Source: UBA6624 sp964343345 [NCBI: uncultured bacterium]
GTDB taxonomy: Bacteria; UBP7; UBA6624
Length of the DNA: 21,244 bases
Direction: 5' to 3'
NCBI GenBank assembly: GCA_964343345.1
Contig: CAYFJE010000009.1
Span: forward strand, 1 to 21,244
Part shown: positions 8,099 to 15,839 of the stretch, piece by piece
Position numbering within the stretch: position 1 is the stretch's first letter
Layout: the number at the start of each line of letters is the position of its first letter
Position numbers and translations under genes: made by a program
Notes under the pieces: model-generated
Seen by the model: the letters and a program-made list of their open reading frames with translations, nothing else
Databases searched by the model: none
What the model was told of the DNA's origin: nothing

Positions 8099-8120
8099 CT
8101 TCTTTCGAAAATCGAGACAA
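8092..8120 (-). promoter_or_regulatory. Sigma70-type promoter for the lpxB operon
   Basis: Read on the minus strand, TTGTCT (8120-8115) is followed by a 17-nt spacer and TAATAT (8097-8092). The start of transcription would be near 8085, giving a leader of about 10 nt to the GTG start or 23 nt to the ATG start. The -35 overlaps the first base of the msbA start codon. Both hexamers are close to consensus and the spacing is ideal, but this is AT-rich DNA and nothing has been measured. Confidence 0.6.
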
Positions 8121-9907
8121 TGGAAAACAACAGTAAATTAAATCAAAAAAGGGCAAATTCTTACTTGTTCAAAAATTTAAAAGTATTTTTATTTGGTTTT
8201 ATACTGGTTTTTCTTATAGCACAAATTGCAACAGGTCTGAACATATACTCACTAACATTCCTTCAAGAGCTTCTTGATGAAGGTTTAGGGAAGGCAAATC
8301 CAGAAAAAGTTAAAACAATAACACCGATAATAGTTCGTCTGTGGATAATTCAGGGTTTTGTTCTTTATCTTGCAAAATACATATCAGCCTGGTTCGGTGG
8401 AAGCATCTCAAGGAATCTAAGAATCACAATTTTTGAAAAACTATTAAAAATTCCTGATTACTGGTTCCAAACAAAAGGACGACATGGAGATATGCTAACA
8501 AGAATGTCAGCGGACATAAACAAAGTTTCTGATTTTTTTACATTAACCATATCTGAACTTTTAATTGTTCCAATGAAGATACTTCTTTCAACAATAGTCC
8601 TTTTTCTCGTAGCTCCTCAGTTGACCGCTACTCTTTTAATAACAGTCCCGATACTCACAAAAGTTTTCAAAATTGGAATGGGAAAAATAAAGTACTGGAT
8701 AAAAGAAATGCAATCTGAATTAAGCAAATTAACCGAAACAACGAGAGAAACAATAGAAGGAATCAAACTGGTTCACCTTTTCCGGGTACAAGACACTCTT
8801 AAAAAGAGATTTAGATCAAATGCTGATAGATTGTTTAAAGTACACCTAAAAAGTTTTGCTTCAAGAGTTTGGCTTATTCCAACAATACATCTTACTAATG
8901 GTCTAATTTTTGGCATGATCCTTTGGTTGTCTGCACTGGAAATGCAAAATGGTGGATTTTTTTCAATAAATATTGAATCGAAATATTTGAGTTTTGATGT
9001 TAGTTCAATAGGGGGGATAACTGTTTACTTCTCAATTTTGGTAACAGGTATTTTAGGCCCATCAAAAACGTTAGGCCCAATGCTTGGGCGTGTTGCAGAA
9101 GCTCAAATTTCTGCATCTAGATTGTTGGAGATTGAAGACTTGGAAGAAATAAAAGATGATGGAGAAATCGAAATCAACAAACATGAATGTAAAGGTGAGA
9201 TACTGATAAAAAATCTCAGCTTCAAATACGACGAAAGCAAAAAAGGTGTTAGCAATATTAATCTTTCAATATCCCCTGGTCAAAAAATATGTATCACAGG
9301 GCCTTCGGGAGCCGGTAAATCAACTTTATTTTCACTACTAATAAGGCTTAGAGAAATTGACAAGGGAGAAATTTTTCTAGATGGAAAAAATATAAAAAAA
9401 ATAAAAATCAACTCCTTAAGGAAATTGATTGGTTATGTGCCACAAGAACCTTATCTTTTTTCAACAACGATAAAAGAAAATATATCGATTGGATCGGAGA
9501 AATTTTCTGAAGAAAAAATCATCGAGGCAAGCAAGAATGCTAATGCTCATAAATTCATAAAAGATCTAAACGATGGCTACGAAACAGTAGTTGGAACTGC
9601 TGGTTCAACCTTGAGTGGAGGGCAGAGACAAAGAATAGCTTTAGCAAGAGCCTACCTTCTTGACACCCCTATTCTTTTGCTAGATGAACCTTCATCTCAT
9701 CTTGACATAGAAAATATAGAAAAAATAGAGTCGGTGATAAAAGAATTGAGTAAAAATAGAACTGTTATTGAAATCACTCATAATAAAGAAAAATTGCTCA
9801 ATTCAGATTATGTCATAATGATGCATGATGGAACAATTACTGAATCTGGAATTCCAAAAGACCTGATAAAAAAGAACGGATCGTTTGCAAAAATAACAAA
9901 AAAATAA
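8120..9907 (+). CDS. msbA: MsbA-type lipid A/phospholipid ABC exporter (fused TM and ATPase)
   Basis: This 595-residue half-transporter has a six-helix exporter domain (about residues 15-325) followed by an ABC ATPase domain (about 355-590). ATPase motifs are complete: Walker A GPSGAGKST near 395, Q-loop VPQEPYLF, signature LSGGQRQRIALARA near 498-511, Walker B ILLLDEPSSHLD near 518-529 and the H-loop His in EITHNKEKL. The family flips lipid A or other lipids, drugs or peptides across the inner membrane. The neighbours lpxB (divergent) and kdsB (1 nt downstream) make core lipid A the likely cargo. An extra segment near 275-300 (NGGFFSINIESKYLSFDVSS) falls in the outer loop between the last helices. 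The start ATG has no good Shine-Dalgarno and a short predicted leader. Confidence 0.88.
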   Translation: MENNSKLNQKRANSYLFKNLKVFLFGFILVFLIAQIATGLNIYSLTFLQELLDEGLGKANPEKVKTITPIIVRLWIIQGFVLYLAKYISAWFGGSISRNLRITIFEKLLKIPDYWFQTKGRHGDMLTRMSADINKVSDFFTLTISELLIVPMKILLSTIVLFLVAPQLTATLLITVPILTKVFKIGMGKIKYWIKEMQSELSKLTETTRETIEGIKLVHLFRVQDTLKKRFRSNADRLFKVHLKSFASRVWLIPTIHLTNGLIFGMILWLSALEMQNGGFFSINIESKYLSFDVSSIGGITVYFSILVTGILGPSKTLGPMLGRVAEAQISASRLLEIEDLEEIKDDGEIEINKHECKGEILIKNLSFKYDESKKGVSNINLSISPGQKICITGPSGAGKSTLFSLLIRLREIDKGEIFLDGKNIKKIKINSLRKLIGYVPQEPYLFSTTIKENISIGSEKFSEEKIIEASKNANAHKFIKDLNDGYETVVGTAGSTLSGGQRQRIALARAYLLDTPILLLDEPSSHLDIENIEKIESVIKELSKNRTVIEITHNKEKLLNSDYVIMMHDGTITESGIPKDLIKKNGSFAKITKK

Positions 9908-9908
9908 A

Positions 9909-10652
9909 ATGTCGAGAAACCTGATTGTCATTCCTGCCAGGATAGATAGCACGAGATTCCCAAAAAAAATGCTTTACAAAATACAAGGAAAACCATTGAT
10001 TGATTGGACAATCTCAAGTGCGAAAAAAACAAAAAATTCAAAAATCCTTGTTGCAACAGACAATGAAGAAATAGCAAAAAGAGCTAAAAAAAACAATGTG
10101 GAATGCTTAATGACTCCAAAAGGAATCAACTCAGGAACAGAAAGGGTTTCGTATGCTGTTAGAAAAATTGGATTCAATGGAAAGGTTGTAAACTGGCAAG
10201 GTGATGAACCCATGGTCAATGGAGCAGATGTCGAAAATCTTTTTTTCCTACTTAATAAATATGATGTTGTTACACTTGCAACAAAATACATAGGAAATCT
10301 CAATAATGAAAATAGGGTTAAAGCAAATATAAACAAGAATATGGAAGCTATTGATTTTTCAAGAAAAAACACCTTTTTCCACTCTGAAGGAGTCTCTCTT
10401 TCCGGAAAAAAAATTTTAAAAAATGAAATATGGGATGAATGTTGGGAACATATTGGAATTTATGGCTATCGTTCAGAAGCATTAAAAAGATGGACAAAAG
10501 AAAAACCTTCCAAAAGAGAAAAACAGGAGAAACTGGAACAATTAACAGCTCTTGAAATAGGTTTAAAGATAGGGGTTCAGATAATCAAATCTGCTCCAGT
10601 TGGGATTAATACGATCCAAGATGTTGACAACCTTGGAACATTAAGAATATAA
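9909..10652 (+). CDS. kdsB: CMP-Kdo synthetase (3-deoxy-manno-octulosonate cytidylyltransferase) KdsB
   Basis: KdsB activates Kdo with CTP to give CMP-Kdo, the donor used to build the inner core of LPS in the cytoplasm. At 247 residues the length is typical. The N-terminal nucleotidyltransferase motif IPARIDSTRFPKK (residues 7-19) matches the family IPAR..STRlPgK. Next come GKPLIDW, VATDNEEIA, SGTERVSYA, the metal-binding NWQGDEP near 95-101, GIYGYRSEALKRW and EKLEQLTALEIG near 207-218 (family E.LEQLR.lE.G), and the C-terminal VGINTIQDV. It starts one base after the msbA stop with no visible ribosome site, so translation is probably coupled. The usual His/Arg-rich loop (family DP.VVKV) differs here (NENRVKANI). 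Confidence 0.92.
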   Translation: MSRNLIVIPARIDSTRFPKKMLYKIQGKPLIDWTISSAKKTKNSKILVATDNEEIAKRAKKNNVECLMTPKGINSGTERVSYAVRKIGFNGKVVNWQGDEPMVNGADVENLFFLLNKYDVVTLATKYIGNLNNENRVKANINKNMEAIDFSRKNTFFHSEGVSLSGKKILKNEIWDECWEHIGIYGYRSEALKRWTKEKPSKREKQEKLEQLTALEIGLKIGVQIIKSAPVGINTIQDVDNLGTLRI

Positions 10653-10653
10653 A
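10624..10653 (+). promoter_or_regulatory. Internal promoter for the efflux genes
   Basis: A perfect TTGACA (10624-10629), an 18-nt spacer and TATAAA (10648-10653) overlap the last codons and stop of kdsB. Transcription would start near 10660, giving a leader of about 22 nt before the ATG at 10682. This would let the four efflux genes be expressed separately from msbA-kdsB. The TTGACA also encodes part of the conserved KdsB C-terminus, so coincidence is possible. Confidence 0.5.
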
Positions 10654-10681
10654 GTCAATAAAAGATTATGATACAAGTCTT

Positions 10682-12076
10682 ATGTTGTTAGTTTTTTTGT
10701 TCGCTTTTTTTGTATTTAACAAAGACGATACTCATGAAAGTTTAGGTTACAAAGATGTTATTCAAATTTCTCTTGAAAAAAGTCCTGGATACATTCAGGA
10801 TTTACTCAGTTATGAAAACAGTTTAAATGACTGGAAACAATCAAGAAACGAATTCACAATAAAACCCTCCATGTCTCTTTCGGCTATAGATTCAGAAGGC
10901 CCTGATAGAAACGAATCCCTCAACACATCTTTCAGCCTAAACACAATTTACTTAGGCAATTTTTCGGTTTCGTATAATCTGAATCACTGTAATGCATGGA
11001 GTCTTGCTGGAAGCTGTCAAAATCTTCAAAACTACAACACATCAAGCAGCCTAACATGGACAATCCCTTTAGGGAAAGGTTCTGGCATTGACATGAAAAC
11101 AAACTCTCTCAAAAGAAGCAACTGGAGCCTTGAAGAGTCAGAAATTAATCTTTTCAAAAACAGACAAAACACGATATCTTCAGCTGTTCAATTATGGCTC
11201 GGTTTAAGAAATTCGCTACAGCAATTGGGGATAAGAAAACAAAATCTAGAAAACAGTGAAGAGTTTCTTAGACAGCAAACAGTAAAACTTAATTTGGATT
11301 TAATAGCAAAATCAGCACTAACACAATCAGCATATCAACGAGACCAATCAAAACTATCACTTTTAAGTGCTGAAGAAAGTGTTGAATCTTCTTGGGAAAA
11401 TTTAAACATACACCTTGGTTTTGAAACGAGTTTCAGAGGAAAAATAAAAGAAGAGCTCCCTCCAGCGCCAAGAGAGATTCCAAATTTAGAAACACCTCTA
11501 GAAAATCTTCACAAATATTCAACTGCGAGGCTCGCAGAAATTAGCTTAAACAGAAGTAAGCTTAACCTAAAAGAAGCAAAAGATAATATGAAATGGGATA
11601 TATCTTTGACAAATAGAGCGTCAGGAGACGGAGAAGGCGAATCTTTTGGATATTTAACGGATCAAAACAATACCCATACGGCAACAATACTTGTTGATAT
11701 CCCTCTTGACAAAAGAGCTGAAATCAACAGTTTAAAAAATGCAGAAAACAACTATGCTTCTGCAAAAATTTCATATGATGAAAAAATTAAAAAATTTACA
11801 CTTGACCTGACTTCAAATCATAGATTGATTGAAAAAAGAATTAGGGAACTTGAATTACAAGAATCAGCTTTCCAGCTAGCAACAGAAACATACAACACAA
11901 CCTTGAGAGGATATCAAGGAGGGCTGAATTCACTTCAAGACTATCTAACTGCAGAGTCATCCTTGGTTAATGCACAACTAGGTGTAACAAATGCTGAAGA
12001 AACTCTTAGAAATGCATGGATTCAATGGTGGAAGCTGACAGATGAAGATTTAGGAAAAATTTTTCTGGAGGAATAG
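10682..12076 (+). CDS. Outer-membrane efflux protein (TolC/OEP family)
   Basis: This 464-residue protein has the two-repeat, coiled-coil architecture of TolC-like channels. The first half runs from YKDVIQISLEKSPGYIQDLL through long helices at about 150-240 (QTVKLNLDLIAKSALTQSAY). The second repeat runs from about 275 and contains NRSKLNLKEAKDNMKWDISL, then LDLTSNHRLIEKRIRELELQ, then GYQGGLNSLQDYLTAESSLV, a typical OEP ending. The predicted signal sequence (MLLVFLFAFFVFN) is short and lacks the usual basic N-region. No better in-frame upstream start exists, since the frame between kdsB and this ATG offers no start codon. No lipobox Cys is seen. It would form the outer-membrane duct for the membrane-fusion protein, ATPase and permease that follow with 3-nt or overlapping junctions. 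Confidence 0.88.
   Translation: MLLVFLFAFFVFNKDDTHESLGYKDVIQISLEKSPGYIQDLLSYENSLNDWKQSRNEFTIKPSMSLSAIDSEGPDRNESLNTSFSLNTIYLGNFSVSYNLNHCNAWSLAGSCQNLQNYNTSSSLTWTIPLGKGSGIDMKTNSLKRSNWSLEESEINLFKNRQNTISSAVQLWLGLRNSLQQLGIRKQNLENSEEFLRQQTVKLNLDLIAKSALTQSAYQRDQSKLSLLSAEESVESSWENLNIHLGFETSFRGKIKEELPPAPREIPNLETPLENLHKYSTARLAEISLNRSKLNLKEAKDNMKWDISLTNRASGDGEGESFGYLTDQNNTHTATILVDIPLDKRAEINSLKNAENNYASAKISYDEKIKKFTLDLTSNHRLIEKRIRELELQESAFQLATETYNTTLRGYQGGLNSLQDYLTAESSLVNAQLGVTNAEETLRNAWIQWWKLTDEDLGKIFLEE
12067..12071 (+). promoter_or_regulatory. Shine-Dalgarno of the membrane-fusion protein gene
   Basis: GGAGG lies inside the last codons of the outer-membrane protein gene, 8 nt before the ATG at 12080. 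It fixes that start and is one of the few strong ribosome sites in the window. Confidence 0.75.
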
Positions 12077-12079
12077 AAA

Positions 12080-13675
12080 ATGACAGGAATAATAAAAACA
12101 TTTAAAAAATTTAAGGTATTGCATTTTGCAATATTAGCCTTAGGGGTATTTGTATTAATTTCAAAATCAAATAATTCTCAAGCAAAAATCACAGACACCT
12201 TTCCTTCTGTCCAATCAAAGCAAGAAAGAATGGAGATTTCATTGGACCTTATAGGGGAGCTTCAGAGCCTTAACCATGACTATGTTTATCCAAAAATATG
12301 GGGTGGAAGAATTGCTTATTTGAGACCTGAAGGCTTTGTTAAAGAAGGAGAAGTTGTGTTAACTTTCGAAACAAAAGGCATTGAAGACGAACTAAAGCAA
12401 ACACAAGAGCAACTTGAAAGTGCAATTTATGCATTGGAAAACCTGAAAGAATCAATTGCACTTCAAAGGGTTCAAGCAAACAACAATCTTGAAATGGCAC
12501 AGAAGAATCTTGAAAATGCCGAAACAAATTTTCAAAGAAGAAAAACGGAAATTGAAGAGGGCATAAGGCCTGCTATAGATCTAGCTCAATCTGAAATAAG
12601 TCTTCTGCAAGCTCAACAATCCTTGGAAGAATCTGAACTTAGCCTTAAAACAAAAGAAAATCAATGGGAACTTGACCTTATAGACAGACAAAAAACAATA
12701 GATTACAGAAAGGAAAAGGTCGAAGAGAAAACTGAAGATTTAGCAAATGGAACGATGTATGCACATAAAGATGGTCTGATGATCCATAATGAAGGATGGT
12801 TTGGGCAAGTAAGAAAATACCAGGAAGGAGATGAGACAAGAAAAGACCGTCCAATATTGGACTTCCCTGAAATAACTTCTTTTATTGTCAGGGTCAAGAT
12901 TAACGAAAGAGATTTGTATAAAGTAAAAATAGGACAAAATGCACTAATAACAATTGATGCTGTCCCTGGAAAAATCTTTGAAGGTACTGTCAATAAAATT
13001 GCTGATATAGCATCGAGCGATATGGGAACAAGTTCAATCACATTTTCAGCACAAGGGGAGTCAAAGGGTTTTGCAGCCGAAATACTTCTTGCACGTCCTG
13101 ATGAAGAAGAGCAAGAATCTCCCGATACAGAATTGAAAGAAAAAAATGATAATTTGAAAATAAGAGAAGAAAGAAGAGCAAATAATTCTGAAATACCTGA
13201 TTTTGTGAAAGAAAGAATGAAAGAGGGAGGGATGACCATGGAGTCAATGGGAGGAAATTCTAGATGGGCAAACCAAGAAAAACCCATCGAGGAAAATGAT
13301 GAGTTTTCAAACCTGAGGCCAGGCATGACATCTTTGACAAGGATCATTCTTGAAGTCATTGAAAACGCAGTAATCCTTCCAAGATCCGCCATCTTTATAG
13401 ATGGAGGACAAACTGTAGTTTACAGAGTGAAAGAAAATAAAGGCTGGGAAAAAATAATAGTTGAGCTTGGAGCCGTTACTCCTCAGGAAGCTGAAATCAA
13501 ATCAGGAGTTGGAAATGGTGAAACATTTTTAATAATTGCGCCTGAAGAAAGTGCAATAAGCACAGCGATTGAAAGTGTTAAAAAAGAAGAATCTTCTGGT
13601 TTTTCAGGAGGAATGCCTGGTGGTTTTGGAAAAGGCAGTGGTGGTGGCGGTGGTAGTCGCAAAGGCGCAAAGTGA
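12080..13675 (+). CDS. Periplasmic membrane-fusion protein (MacA/HlyD family) with Met-rich insert
   Basis: This 531-residue adaptor links the inner-membrane MacB-type pump to the TolC-like duct. A single N-terminal TM anchor (about residues 14-28, VLHFAILALGVFVLI) is followed by a lipoyl-like half-motif (GGRIAYLRPEGFVKEGEVVL, near 75-95) and a long coiled-coil hairpin (about 98-220). The barrel region follows (FIVRVKINERDLYKVKIGQN, then PGKIFEGTVNKIADIA) and then LRPGMTSLTRIILEV. About 70 extra residues (roughly 335-410) interrupt the barrel just before LRPGM. They are charged and contain the Met-rich stretch MKEGGMTMESM. The C-terminus is a Gly-rich tail. The family is normally 350-400 residues, so this member is long. 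Start ATG 12080 is set by GGAGG 8 nt upstream. Its stop overlaps the ATPase start by 4 nt. Confidence 0.87.
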   Translation: MTGIIKTFKKFKVLHFAILALGVFVLISKSNNSQAKITDTFPSVQSKQERMEISLDLIGELQSLNHDYVYPKIWGGRIAYLRPEGFVKEGEVVLTFETKGIEDELKQTQEQLESAIYALENLKESIALQRVQANNNLEMAQKNLENAETNFQRRKTEIEEGIRPAIDLAQSEISLLQAQQSLEESELSLKTKENQWELDLIDRQKTIDYRKEKVEEKTEDLANGTMYAHKDGLMIHNEGWFGQVRKYQEGDETRKDRPILDFPEITSFIVRVKINERDLYKVKIGQNALITIDAVPGKIFEGTVNKIADIASSDMGTSSITFSAQGESKGFAAEILLARPDEEEQESPDTELKEKNDNLKIREERRANNSEIPDFVKERMKEGGMTMESMGGNSRWANQEKPIEENDEFSNLRPGMTSLTRIILEVIENAVILPRSAIFIDGGQTVVYRVKENKGWEKIIVELGAVTPQEAEIKSGVGNGETFLIIAPEESAISTAIESVKKEESSGFSGGMPGGFGKGSGGGGGSRKGAK

Positions 13676-14337
13676 CAAGCGTTGTAAATTTAAAAGAGGT
13701 TTATAAAACCTACATTTTAGGAGAAATAAAAGTTCCTGTTCTCAAGGGAGTTGACCTAGATATTAAAAAAGGAGAATGGATTTCTCTAATGGGGCCTTCT
13801 GGTTCCGGAAAAACCACCTTAATGAACATAGTTGGCTTACTTGACACTCCAACAGCAGGAAGCTACCTGCTTAACAATCAAGAAATTTCAAAAAAAGATG
13901 ATGACAGCTTGTCTAATTTGAGAAACAATCACATTGGCTTTGTTTTCCAAACATTCAACATACTTCCGCAATTGAATGCCTGGCAGAATGTCGCCCTCCC
14001 TCTTAATTACTCGGAAAAAGAAAAAAACAGGGAAGATGTTGCATTAACACTCTTGGATAAAGTTGGATTAAAACATCGTGCACATCATCGTCCAAACGAA
14101 CTTAGTGGAGGAGAAAGGCAGAGGGTTGCGATAGCAAGAGCCCTTTCAAACACACCTTCCTTAATACTTGCAGACGAACCCACTGGAAATCTTGACAGCA
14201 AAACGGGAAAAGATGTCTTGGAACTATTCCAAAAACTCCATTCAGAGGGAATAACCATACTGATGGTCACACATGATATGAAAGTTGCAAAAAAATCTCA
14301 AAAAATAGTCAACATATTAGATGGAAAAATAGTATGA
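13672..14337 (+). CDS. MacB/LolD-type ABC transporter ATP-binding protein
   Basis: This 221-residue ATPase powers the permease encoded next. All motifs are present: Walker A GPSGSGKTT near residues 42-50, Q-loop FVFQTFN near 86-92, signature LSGGERQRVAIARALS near 144-159, Walker B LILADEPTGNLD near 164-175 and the H-loop in MVTHD near 202-206. DEPTGNLD is typical of the MacB/LolD/FtsE group. It starts at GTG 13672, overlapping the TGA of the fusion-protein gene (GTGA), and its own TGA overlaps the permease ATG (ATGA), so the three genes are probably translationally coupled. The fusion protein and outer-membrane protein beside it point to MacAB-TolC-type export rather than lipoprotein sorting. 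Confidence 0.93.
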   Translation: MTSVVNLKEVYKTYILGEIKVPVLKGVDLDIKKGEWISLMGPSGSGKTTLMNIVGLLDTPTAGSYLLNNQEISKKDDDSLSNLRNNHIGFVFQTFNILPQLNAWQNVALPLNYSEKEKNREDVALTLLDKVGLKHRAHHRPNELSGGERQRVAIARALSNTPSLILADEPTGNLDSKTGKDVLELFQKLHSEGITILMVTHDMKVAKKSQKIVNILDGKIV

Positions 14338-15629
14338 AATTTTTAAATCTTCTAAGTGAAGCTTGGGCTGAAATCAGATTACAACCTTTTAGATCTTTCC
14401 TAACAGCACTAGGCATTGTTTTTGGTGTTGGTGCAGTAATAGCTATACTTGCAATATCAGAAGGTGCAAAAAGAGAAGCTATTTCACAATTAGAAGTGCT
14501 TGGTGCAGGGACAATAAGAGTAAGAGAGTCTGAAGCACAGTCAAATTCAATGAATGATGGTGTTGGAACATCGGGTATATACATGCAAATGGGTAGGGGT
14601 TGGGGCTTCTCTGGCCTTTCAGGATCGATGATGGGGGGAACCGGAGGGCCAGCAAGACCCCTTGACATGAAGGATCTTGAAGCAATAAAAACACTGGAAG
14701 GCATCGAGTCAGCAGCAAGTGAGAGAACTAAAGAGGTTTCACTTCCGGGAAATTTTGGAGATATTTCGGTCACTGTTGTTGGGACTACTCCCGATTATCT
14801 GAAAATACAAGGATTGATTTTGCAGGAAGGACGATTTTTTGACTCTGTAGACATGGATGAAAAAAATAAAGTTGCTGTAATTGGACCAAAAACAAGAGGA
14901 TTAGTCTTTGGAACTGAAAATGCAATAGGGAACATCATAAGAATAGACAACATTGCTTACACAATCATTGGAGTTGTTTCTCCAAAAGACTGGTCTGGAG
15001 TAACCCTTGTTCAGATACGAGACACAGGAAAAGATGTATATATTCCAGTTACAACCATGGCTATTGGAACAGCGGAATACCCTGTAGGGCTGAATGAAAT
15101 AATATTGAGGCTCAAAAGCGGGGAAAACCCAGTCCAGTGGGGATCTATTGTTCAAAAAATAGTATCAATAGCGCATCCAGCAGGAGCATTTGAGGTTGTT
15201 GTTCCTGAAGAACTGCTTGCACAACAACAGCAGTTACAAAAGATATTCTCCGTTGTTATGGGGCTTATCGCAAGCATCAGCCTTATCGTGGGTGGAATTG
15301 GAATAATGAACATATCCCTTGCGACAGTGATTCAAAGAACAAGGGAAATAGGAATAAGAAGGGCTTTGGGTGCAAGAAAAAAAGACATACAGATTCAATT
15401 CCTTTCAGAAAGTTTGCTCATATCAGTCCTCGGAGGGCTGGTTGGCATATTCTTGGGTTATCTTTTGTCACAAGCAGTCTCATCTTATGCTGGATGGTCA
15501 ACAGCCATATCAGGTGTTGGGGTTGTTGTTGCATTTACGGTAGCAGCAACCGTTGGAGTCCTGTTTGGATGGTGGCCCGCAAAAAGGGCTTCGGAACTGC
15601 CTCCGGTAGATGCCTTGCGGCATGAATGA
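14334..15629 (+). CDS. MacB-type ABC permease (FtsX domain) with Gly/Met-rich insert
   Basis: This 431-residue inner-membrane protein has the MacB layout: TM1 at about residues 20-44 (FLTALGIVFGVGAVIAILAI), a large periplasmic domain, then three helices near 303-330, 355-378 and 393-415. The conserved signature REIGIRRALGARKKDI precedes TM3, and the protein ends PVDALRHE as expected. After the LEVLGAGTI motif a low-complexity Gly/Ser/Met segment (about 68-108, including YMQMGRGWGF and GSMMGGTGG) interrupts the periplasmic domain. The DEPTGNLD-type ATPase is a separate polypeptide, unlike E. coli MacB where the two are fused. It is the last gene of the rightward envelope operon. Substrate unknown; macrolides, lipids, peptides or siderophores are all known for the family. 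Confidence 0.9.
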   Translation: MKFLNLLSEAWAEIRLQPFRSFLTALGIVFGVGAVIAILAISEGAKREAISQLEVLGAGTIRVRESEAQSNSMNDGVGTSGIYMQMGRGWGFSGLSGSMMGGTGGPARPLDMKDLEAIKTLEGIESAASERTKEVSLPGNFGDISVTVVGTTPDYLKIQGLILQEGRFFDSVDMDEKNKVAVIGPKTRGLVFGTENAIGNIIRIDNIAYTIIGVVSPKDWSGVTLVQIRDTGKDVYIPVTTMAIGTAEYPVGLNEIILRLKSGENPVQWGSIVQKIVSIAHPAGAFEVVVPEELLAQQQQLQKIFSVVMGLIASISLIVGGIGIMNISLATVIQRTREIGIRRALGARKKDIQIQFLSESLLISVLGGLVGIFLGYLLSQAVSSYAGWSTAISGVGVVVAFTVAATVGVLFGWWPAKRASELPPVDALRHE

Positions 15630-15695
15630 TGCTTGCAGGGTTACATTCTGGAAAAGCATAAAACGGTGTCAAAAAAACCATTTTCTTGCAAATTC

Positions 15696-15717
15696 TTTAT
15701 TTTTAGTAAAAAATAAA
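15696..15717 (+). terminator. Weak AT-only hairpin after the efflux operon
   Basis: TTTATTTTT (15696-15704) can pair with AAAAATAAA (15709-15717) around the loop AGTA. The stem has no G-C pairs and no T-tract follows directly, so it is a poor intrinsic terminator. It is the only candidate seen after the permease gene. It could be chance in AT-rich DNA. Confidence 0.25.
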
Positions 15718-15762
15718 AGACATGGATTTTTAGGTGTTTTTTTATTTTTCCCTTATTTGTAG

Positions 15763-15768
15763 TAGAAT
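15763..15768 (+). promoter_or_regulatory. Possible -10 element of the porin gene
   Basis: TAGAAT resembles the -10 consensus and would give a leader of about 65 nt. No clear TTGACA-like -35 is found 16-18 nt upstream, where the DNA is T-rich. TAATGT at 15774 is an alternative. A strong promoter is expected from the gene's codon use and ribosome site, so an activator or a different sigma factor may be involved. Confidence 0.3.
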
Positions 15769-15824
15769 TAGCCTAATGTGGTGTAGAGGAAACACAGGAA
15801 ACTCTCATCATAAATATTAATTAC

Positions 15825-15829
15825 GGAGG
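15825..15829 (+). promoter_or_regulatory. Strong Shine-Dalgarno of the porin gene
   Basis: GGAGG lies 10 nt before the ATG at 15840. It is one of the clearest ribosome sites in a window where most genes lack one, which fits high expression. Confidence 0.8.
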
Positions 15830-15839
15830 TTAAAACGTA

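Larger units (their letters stand above)
15630..15839 (+). other. Intergenic region: leader and control region of the porin gene
   Basis: About 210 bases lie between the permease and the porin-like gene, with no credible ORF. The region is AT-rich with poly-T and poly-A runs. It holds an all-AT hairpin, a possible -10 element, a leader of roughly 65 nt and a strong Shine-Dalgarno, listed separately. Confidence 0.8.

Noticed and set aside
7653-8141. 162-codon plus-strand ORF covering the lpxB start and crossing into msbA
   Set aside because: It is antisense to conserved LpxB motifs, runs through the divergent promoter and has low-complexity composition; a frame shadow.
12703-13392. 229-codon minus-strand ORF
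   Set aside because: Antisense to the membrane-fusion gene, whose frame carries recognisable family motifs; Ser/Phe/Leu-rich composition typical of a mirror frame.
14309-14773. 154-codon minus-strand ORF
   Set aside because: Antisense to the MacB-type permease start; no motifs, and the permease frame is clearly real.
13672-15629. Lipoprotein-sorting (LolCDE) interpretation of the ATPase and permease
   Set aside because: The MacB-type permease sequence and the adjacent fusion and outer-membrane proteins fit tripartite export better; only the ATPase alone is ambiguous.
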